From Clostridia bacterium (GTDB lineage Bacteria; Bacillota; Sulfobacillia; SLMV01): a stretch of 10,938 nucleotides of DNA. Position 1 is the stretch's first letter, and each line of letters begins with the position of its first letter. Both the position numbers and the translations under genes were made by a program. Below the pieces are notes generated by a model. The model had not been told where the DNA came from. It was given only the letters and a program-made list of their open reading frames with translations, and made no database searches. Shown one piece after another: positions 7,559 through 10,938 of this stretch. The stretch covers positions 1 through 10,938 of the forward strand of contig PWGR01000301.1 in the NCBI GenBank assembly GCA_003554565.1. The letters run 5' to 3'.

Positions 7559-7792
7559 CTACTCTTCCGAGGCTTCCTCTTCCTCGCGTTCCGGTTGCTC
7601 ACCCGTATTCGGTGCCAATATGCCGGCACTGAATTCCTCAAGGGCAATCACAACCGGTTTTTTTTCATCAGTATCCACCAGAGGGGTGGCACCCTCGTGC
7701 AGCTGCCGCGCACGGCGGGCCACGGCCAGCGTCAACGCGTACTTGTTGCCACTTCTAAGCAGCCCTTCGTAAAAGAATTCTCTTTCTGCCAT
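7559..7792 (-). CDS. rpoZ: RNA polymerase omega subunit
   Basis: A 77-residue omega subunit, which binds the beta' C-terminus and helps assemble RNA polymerase. The conserved NKYALTLAVARRARQL (16-31) is the omega helix that contacts beta', and KKPVVIALEEFSAGIL (44-59) is the usual second conserved block. An acidic tail rich in Glu ends the protein. Length is normal for Firmicutes. The ATG at 7792 has an excellent GAGGTGAT ribosome binding site (7801-7808) 8 nt upstream. It lies 17 nt after remA and 29 nt before coaBC. The usual upstream partner gmk is absent. Codons for Glu-Lys-Lys contain a run of eight A (forward-strand T at 7658-7665), a homopolymer worth checking for sequencing error or slippage, though the protein reads normally through it. 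Confidence 0.93.
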   Translation of the reverse strand: MAEREFFYEGLLRSGNKYALTLAVARRARQLHEGATPLVDTDEKKPVVIALEEFSAGILAPNTGEQPEREEEEASEE

Positions 7793-7809
7793 ATTCCAAT
7801 ATCACCTCA

Positions 7810-8091
7810 TCAGCTATCTCTTTCATCTCCAACGTCAGAACCTACCTGCTGCCCCCTCAGTCTACCTGCAACCGTCTCGGGTTGGACCGCAGAGAGAATC
7901 ACGTGCCCACTGTCCGTAATCACTACTGCTCGCGTCCGTCGGCCGTATGTGGCGTCTATCAAGAGTCCATCGTCCCGCGCCTCAGAAATAGTTCGCTTTA
8001 TCGGCGCAGATTCGGGACTGACGATCGCGATCACACGGTTGGCCGAGACCATGTTGCCGAATCCTATGTTCACCAGTGTAATTGATTTCAC
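7810..8091 (-). CDS. remA: RemA-type DNA-binding regulator (DUF370)
   Basis: A 93-residue relative of Bacillus subtilis RemA, a DNA-binding protein that activates biofilm matrix and osmoprotection genes and assembles into higher-order rings on DNA. It matches closely: ITLVNIGFGNMVSANRVIAI, then IVSPESAPIKR and ATYGRRTRAVVITDSGHVIL. The arginines known to matter for DNA binding in B. subtilis (R18, R50, R51) are present as R19, R51 and R52. The start is GTG at 8091, set by GGAGG 6 nt upstream and by the family's N-terminus; the frame is open further up but has no homology there. It sits between yicC (39 nt gap) and rpoZ (17 nt gap). The gene is widespread in Firmicutes, including species with no B. 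subtilis-type matrix, so its targets here cannot be inferred. Confidence 0.95.
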   Translation of the reverse strand: MKSITLVNIGFGNMVSANRVIAIVSPESAPIKRTISEARDDGLLIDATYGRRTRAVVITDSGHVILSAVQPETVAGRLRGQQVGSDVGDERDS

Positions 8092-8097
8092 TGTATC

Positions 8098-8102
8098 CCT
8101 CC
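8098..8102 (-). promoter_or_regulatory. Ribosome binding site fixing the remA GTG start
   Basis: GGAGG on the minus strand, 6 nt before the GTG at 8091. It decides this start over the open frame that extends to 8124, where neither homology nor a comparable site is seen. Confidence 0.75.
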
Positions 8103-8130
8103 ATCCACTTCGACATTTGTCCACCTGCTG

Positions 8131-9021
8131 TCACTCAATATTGCGCACCTGCTCCCTGATGTCCTCCAGGGCGGTCTTCATGCGTAGGGCCACGGCTGAC
8201 AGGTCCGAATCGGCGACCTTGGCAGCCACCGTGTTGGTCTCCCTCAGCATCTCTCCCGCCAGAAACTCCAGTTTCCTCCCGGATCCTTTCTCCCCCGACA
8301 GCTCGGAGGCAAACTGTTCGATATGGCTTTCCAGCCTGCCAATTTCCTCCACAACACTGGTACGCTGCACGGCAAGGGCGACCTCGCTGCGAATGTCCAG
8401 ATCCTCAACCGAACGCAGCTCCTCCGCCAATAGCTGCCGAACCCGCTGAATTACCGCCTCGCACCGGCGTCTCTCGACCTCGGGTGCGGACTCTCGCACC
8501 TGTTCAACCGCTCGCGAAAACTCTTCAAGCAGTGAACGCAGCCGCTCCTGCAGGGTGTTACCCTCCTCCCGTCTCATGTGTTCCGCCTCCTCCAGGGCGG
8601 CGGACAGACAGGATCTCAATAGAGATTCGATCTCGTGTGGTTCGGGAAATACCTCCTGCAGGTGCACGACCCCGGGAAGCCGAGCCATCTGACTTGCTGT
8701 GAGATCGAAGGCAAGATTGTGAATTTCCGACAGCTCTTTCAAATACTCATAATATTCGCGCGCCAGCGACCTGTCAACGGAAAGACCCTGCGCTACCTCC
8801 GGGTGCGTCTCCAGGGTCAGGAACACTTCCACCCTGCCCCGGCGAAATGCCCGCTCCACCAGGCGGCGGCCGAGTACCTCCCACTCGGTGGGAATTGCAG
8901 AAGAAAGGTGGACCGATACATCGAGAAAGCGGTGATTCAATGTCTTGACCTCGGCTGCGGCCGTGTAAGCACCCTCTGACTCCTCGGCCCGGCCAAAGCC
9001 AGTCATGCTCATGAGGGACAC
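8131..9021 (-). CDS. yicC: YicC/YloC family endoribonuclease
   Basis: A 296-residue member of the YicC/YloC family, stress-linked endoribonucleases that in E. coli affect turnover of small RNAs. The N-terminal signature SMTGFGRAE is followed by AAAEVKTLNHRFLDVSVHL and RGRVEVFLTLE. The middle is Glu- and Arg-rich and probably helical. The C-terminal DUF1732 block has GRKLEFLAGEMLRETNT and ends IREQVRNIE, as in B. subtilis YloC. I prefer the GTG at 9021: GGAGG lies 8 nt upstream and the start falls within one residue of the family's usual one. ATGs at 9012 and 9006 are alternatives, but their distance to GGAGG is 17 nt or more. The frame is open to 9324, but that part is antisense-free shadow of ubiB. 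Only 2 nt separate it from the ubiB stop, indicating co-transcription. It is the usual first gene of the remA-rpoZ cluster. Confidence 0.94.
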   Translation of the reverse strand: MSLMSMTGFGRAEESEGAYTAAAEVKTLNHRFLDVSVHLSSAIPTEWEVLGRRLVERAFRRGRVEVFLTLETHPEVAQGLSVDRSLAREYYEYLKELSEIHNLAFDLTASQMARLPGVVHLQEVFPEPHEIESLLRSCLSAALEEAEHMRREEGNTLQERLRSLLEEFSRAVEQVRESAPEVERRRCEAVIQRVRQLLAEELRSVEDLDIRSEVALAVQRTSVVEEIGRLESHIEQFASELSGEKGSGRKLEFLAGEMLRETNTVAAKVADSDLSAVALRMKTALEDIREQVRNIE

Positions 9022-9023
9022 AT

Positions 9024-10658
9024 CTATCGCCTCCAACCAATCAGCAGTACCATCCCCAAGACGCCGGCAACCAGGAAGGTGATGGCCCCGAGAGCCGGGT
9101 ACCCGAACAGATAGGGTGCACGATCGATCTGGATAATCAGGGACCCACCTATGATCAGGGCCGCAATCAGCAGACCTATGATGATCTTCTGGGCAATCCT
9201 GTCCAGGCCGGCGAGAAAGGAGCTCAGCCCGACGTGTCGGAAACGCATGGACAGATCTCCACCCTCGGCCCGGTCGACCAGCGAAGCAATCTTCTGCCCC
9301 CAGTGCCCAAGCCTGCGATTCCACCGGCGCACCCCGGTAATCCAGAATTGATCGAAATCCGCCCGCCTGCGTCGCCCCATCACGGATTGTATCCTGGGAC
9401 GAATCTCCGCGAGCAGCTGCATCTCGGGATATATCTTTCGTGCCGACGACTCGGCCACCGCAACCGCCCGCAGCAGGGCCATATATCCCGAAGGCATCCC
9501 GATGCCATGCCGTCGCAGAACCGCCATTGTCTGCAGCAGCAGATGCCCGAGGCTGAGCTGGTCAAGCTCCTTGTCGTAGTTATACTCGAAGAGTTCCATA
9601 ACGTCACGCCGGAACTCCCTGACATCCAGGTCCTCCCTTGGCTGTCCTATGTCAGCAAGAACCTCTGCCACAAAGCTGTAATCGCGGGTTATGACACCGG
9701 CCAGTAGATCGGTCAGATCCTCCCTGCTCTCATCGTCAACCACCCCGATATTGCCGAAATCAAAAAGCGCCAGGTATTCTTCGTCAACCACGAGGACATT
9801 TCCTGTGTGCGGGTCAGCGTGAAAGATGCCCATGTCCATTACCTGGTGCATGGACATATCCAGCGCACGGCTGGCGAGCCTCCTGCGCGTTTCGCCGGAC
9901 AGATGATCAAGCTCGTCCAGTCTACGCCCCTCTATCCTCGACATGGTCAGCACCCGCCGCGTGGACACCTCGGAATATACCCTGGGAATCAAGACGTAGT
10001 CCTGTCCGGCAAACCCGCGCGCAAAAAGCCGTATGCTGTCAGCCTCGCGCGAAAAATCCAGCTCCTTCTGCAGCGTTCTCCCGAAATTACGGGCGAGGTC
10101 GGGAAGGCGATAGGGTCGAGATTCGGGAATGTGGCCGTGGATCAACCTGCTCAAAAATCCCACAATTTCTATGTCCTGCCGGATCACCCGGGCAATGTGC
10201 GGGCGCTGGATCTTGACCGCAACCGGGTCTCCGCCATAGGTGGCAGAGTGAACCTGCGCAACAGAACCGCTCGCCAGCGGCTCGCGCGAAAAATCCTCGA
10301 ATATTTCCTCCGGGGCCGCGCCAAGCTCCTCCTCCACTACCTGAGCAACCTCCTCATAAGCGACCCAACCAGCCCGTTCCCGCAGCTTCTCCAGTTCGGT
10401 GATGAACTCCGTGGGAAGAAGGTCAACCCTGGTGCTGAGAATCTGCCCGATCTTGACAAAGGTCGGGCCGAGTTGTTCCAGCGCCTGGCGGGTCTGGACC
10501 GCCAGGTCAGCGCGGGAATCATCCATCTTTTTCGCCTTGCGAAAAGATAGCCGGAACGGCAGCGGGAGCCGCTCCAACAGCGGACCATAACCGTGGCTGA
10601 CCAGGGTAGCGATAACCGTTTGCAGGCGTCTGGCATGTCGCAGCGCAAAGACCGTCAT
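9024..10658 (-). CDS. UbiB/ABC1/AarF family atypical protein kinase, membrane-anchored
   Basis: A 544-residue member of the UbiB (ABC1/ADCK) atypical kinase-like family. In ubiquinone makers these proteins support quinone biosynthesis or lipid handling; in Firmicutes without ubiquinone the role is unclear. The family's KxGQ motif is K69-I-G-Q72. The A-rich nucleotide loop reads ASGSVAQVH (129-137), with the presumed ATP lysine K149 in VAVKIQRP. The segment KELDF (198-202) holds the conserved Glu. The catalytic-loop HADPHTGN (280-287) and DFG (300-302) are intact. Two hydrophobic helices close the protein (about 491-510 and 520-541). The stretch after KxGQ reads KLRERAGWVAYEEV, lacking the PP usual in LQDRVPP. 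The ATG at 10658 has GAGGG 7 nt upstream, overlapping the dapF stop. Gaps of 10 nt to dapF and 2 nt to yicC place it in the operon. Confidence 0.93.
   Translation of the reverse strand: MTVFALRHARRLQTVIATLVSHGYGPLLERLPLPFRLSFRKAKKMDDSRADLAVQTRQALEQLGPTFVKIGQILSTRVDLLPTEFITELEKLRERAGWVAYEEVAQVVEEELGAAPEEIFEDFSREPLASGSVAQVHSATYGGDPVAVKIQRPHIARVIRQDIEIVGFLSRLIHGHIPESRPYRLPDLARNFGRTLQKELDFSREADSIRLFARGFAGQDYVLIPRVYSEVSTRRVLTMSRIEGRRLDELDHLSGETRRRLASRALDMSMHQVMDMGIFHADPHTGNVLVVDEEYLALFDFGNIGVVDDESREDLTDLLAGVITRDYSFVAEVLADIGQPREDLDVREFRRDVMELFEYNYDKELDQLSLGHLLLQTMAVLRRHGIGMPSGYMALLRAVAVAESSARKIYPEMQLLAEIRPRIQSVMGRRRRADFDQFWITGVRRWNRRLGHWGQKIASLVDRAEGGDLSMRFRHVGLSSFLAGLDRIAQKIIIGLLIAALIIGGSLIIQIDRAPYLFGYPALGAITFLVAGVLGMVLLIGWRR
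9030..9034 (-). promoter_or_regulatory. Ribosome binding site deciding the yicC start
   Basis: GGAGG, lying inside the last codons of ubiB, is 8 nt before the GTG at 9021 but 17 nt before the ATG at 9012. It favours the GTG start and suggests translation coupled to the end of ubiB. Confidence 0.65.
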
Positions 10659-10668
10659 ACGTCAACCC

Positions 10669-10938
10669 TCATTCTTTCGCAGATGACCTTTCACCAGCGC
10701 ACTCCCCTCCGCTGGAGAGCCTGGCGCGCCGGGGCACTATTACCGTGCCGCGAAATGACTCGTGAACCGCCCCCCGCAATCTCAGGTCGCCTTCGCCATC
10801 CCAGCGCACCTGCAGCTTGCCGCCGGGCATCTTCACCCACACCGGGGAATCACATAACCCGCGCCGGATAGCCCATACAGCCGACGCACATGCCCCGGTA
10901 CCACACGACCTCGTGAGACCGGAACCACGCTCCCATAC
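10669..10938 (-). CDS. dapF: DapF, diaminopimelate epimerase (C-terminal part, truncated by window edge)
   Basis: The last 89 codons of the enzyme that converts LL- to meso-diaminopimelate for lysine and peptidoglycan. Reading from base 10938 in frame gives VWERGSGLTRSCGTGACAS. The ERGSG segment carries the Glu-Arg pair that contacts substrate, and the Cys of SCGTGA is the second catalytic cysteine (Cys217 of the H. influenzae enzyme). The first catalytic cysteine lies outside the window. VKMPGGKLQVRWD and HESFRGTV are the usual C-terminal strands. After these the protein goes on about 20 residues as a Ser-, Arg- and Glu-rich tail, a little longer than most relatives. The TGA stop at 10669-10671 lies 10 nt before ubiB. 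The frame is complete with no internal stop, so the gene appears intact where visible. Confidence 0.95.
   Translation of the reverse strand, partial: VWERGSGLTRSCGTGACASAVWAIRRGLCDSPVWVKMPGGKLQVRWDGEGDLRLRGAVHESFRGTVIVPRRARLSSGGECAGERSSAKE

Noticed and set aside
7793..7809. Possible degraded gmk remnant between remA and rpoZ
   Set aside because: Only 17 nt are present, mostly the rpoZ ribosome binding site, so no pseudogene can be there.
8092..8130. Possible promoter or terminator in the 39 nt yicC-remA gap
   Set aside because: I see no hairpin with a T-run and no clear -35/-10 pair; the gap mostly holds the remA ribosome binding site.
6975..8449. Two overlapping plus-strand frames opposite coaBC, rpoZ, remA and yicC
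   Set aside because: They cross four well-supported genes and show low-complexity Ser/Arg/Thr-rich translations typical of shadow frames.
9022..9324. Upstream extension of the yicC frame by about 100 codons
   Set aside because: It lies inside the 3' end of ubiB, has no family similarity, and the GGAGG site supports a start at 9021.
9807..10550. Plus-strand open frame (247 codons) opposite the UbiB gene
   Set aside because: No domain or hydrophobic pattern of its own; fully covered by the convincing UbiB frame.

Overview
The window is a compact bacterial housekeeping gene cluster read entirely on the minus strand, so transcription runs from high to low coordinates. Base composition is GC-rich. 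The largest gap between genes is 49 nt, many neighbours overlap, and I see no tRNA, rRNA, mobile element, CRISPR array, promoter or convincing terminator. Gene content (RemA, YicC/YloC, omega, CoaBC, PriA, Def, Fmt, DUF116, YugP-type peptidase, DUF6391, RsmB) and the strong GGAGG-type ribosome binding sites point to a Gram-positive, probably spore-former-related Firmicute of the Clostridia/Peptococcia type. This is inferred from synteny and protein flavour, not from a marker search.

Layout in the direction of transcription: the 3' end of dapF (lysine/peptidoglycan), a UbiB/ABC1 atypical kinase with two C-terminal membrane helices, the RNase YicC/YloC, the DNA-binding regulator RemA, RNA polymerase omega (rpoZ), coaBC (coenzyme A), priA (replication restart), one open frame joining peptide deformylase to methionyl-tRNA formyltransferase (def-fmt), a membrane-anchored cysteine-rich DUF116 protein, a YugP-type membrane zinc peptidase, a DUF6391 membrane protein, and the 5' part of rsmB (16S rRNA m5C967 methyltransferase), which runs off the left edge.

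The order matches the well-known yicC-remA-gmk-rpoZ-coaBC-priA-def-fmt-...-rsmB arrangement of many Clostridia, with two departures. First, gmk (guanylate kinase) is missing, and only 17 nt separate remA from rpoZ. Second, def and fmt are one uninterrupted frame, so a single predicted polypeptide carries both the enzyme that formylates initiator Met-tRNA and the enzyme that later removes the formyl group. At the junction a Shine-Dalgarno-like GGAGG still sits 5 nt before a CTG codon exactly where a normal Fmt would start, so the fusion may have kept an internal initiation site.

Functionally the cluster joins translation initiation and N-terminal processing (Def-Fmt, RsmB), transcription (omega), replication restart (PriA), cofactor synthesis (CoaBC) and RNA turnover (YicC). 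It also carries three poorly understood membrane proteins whose tightly overlapping starts suggest coupled translation. I found no obvious new defence or mobile system. The Def-Fmt fusion is the most unusual item.
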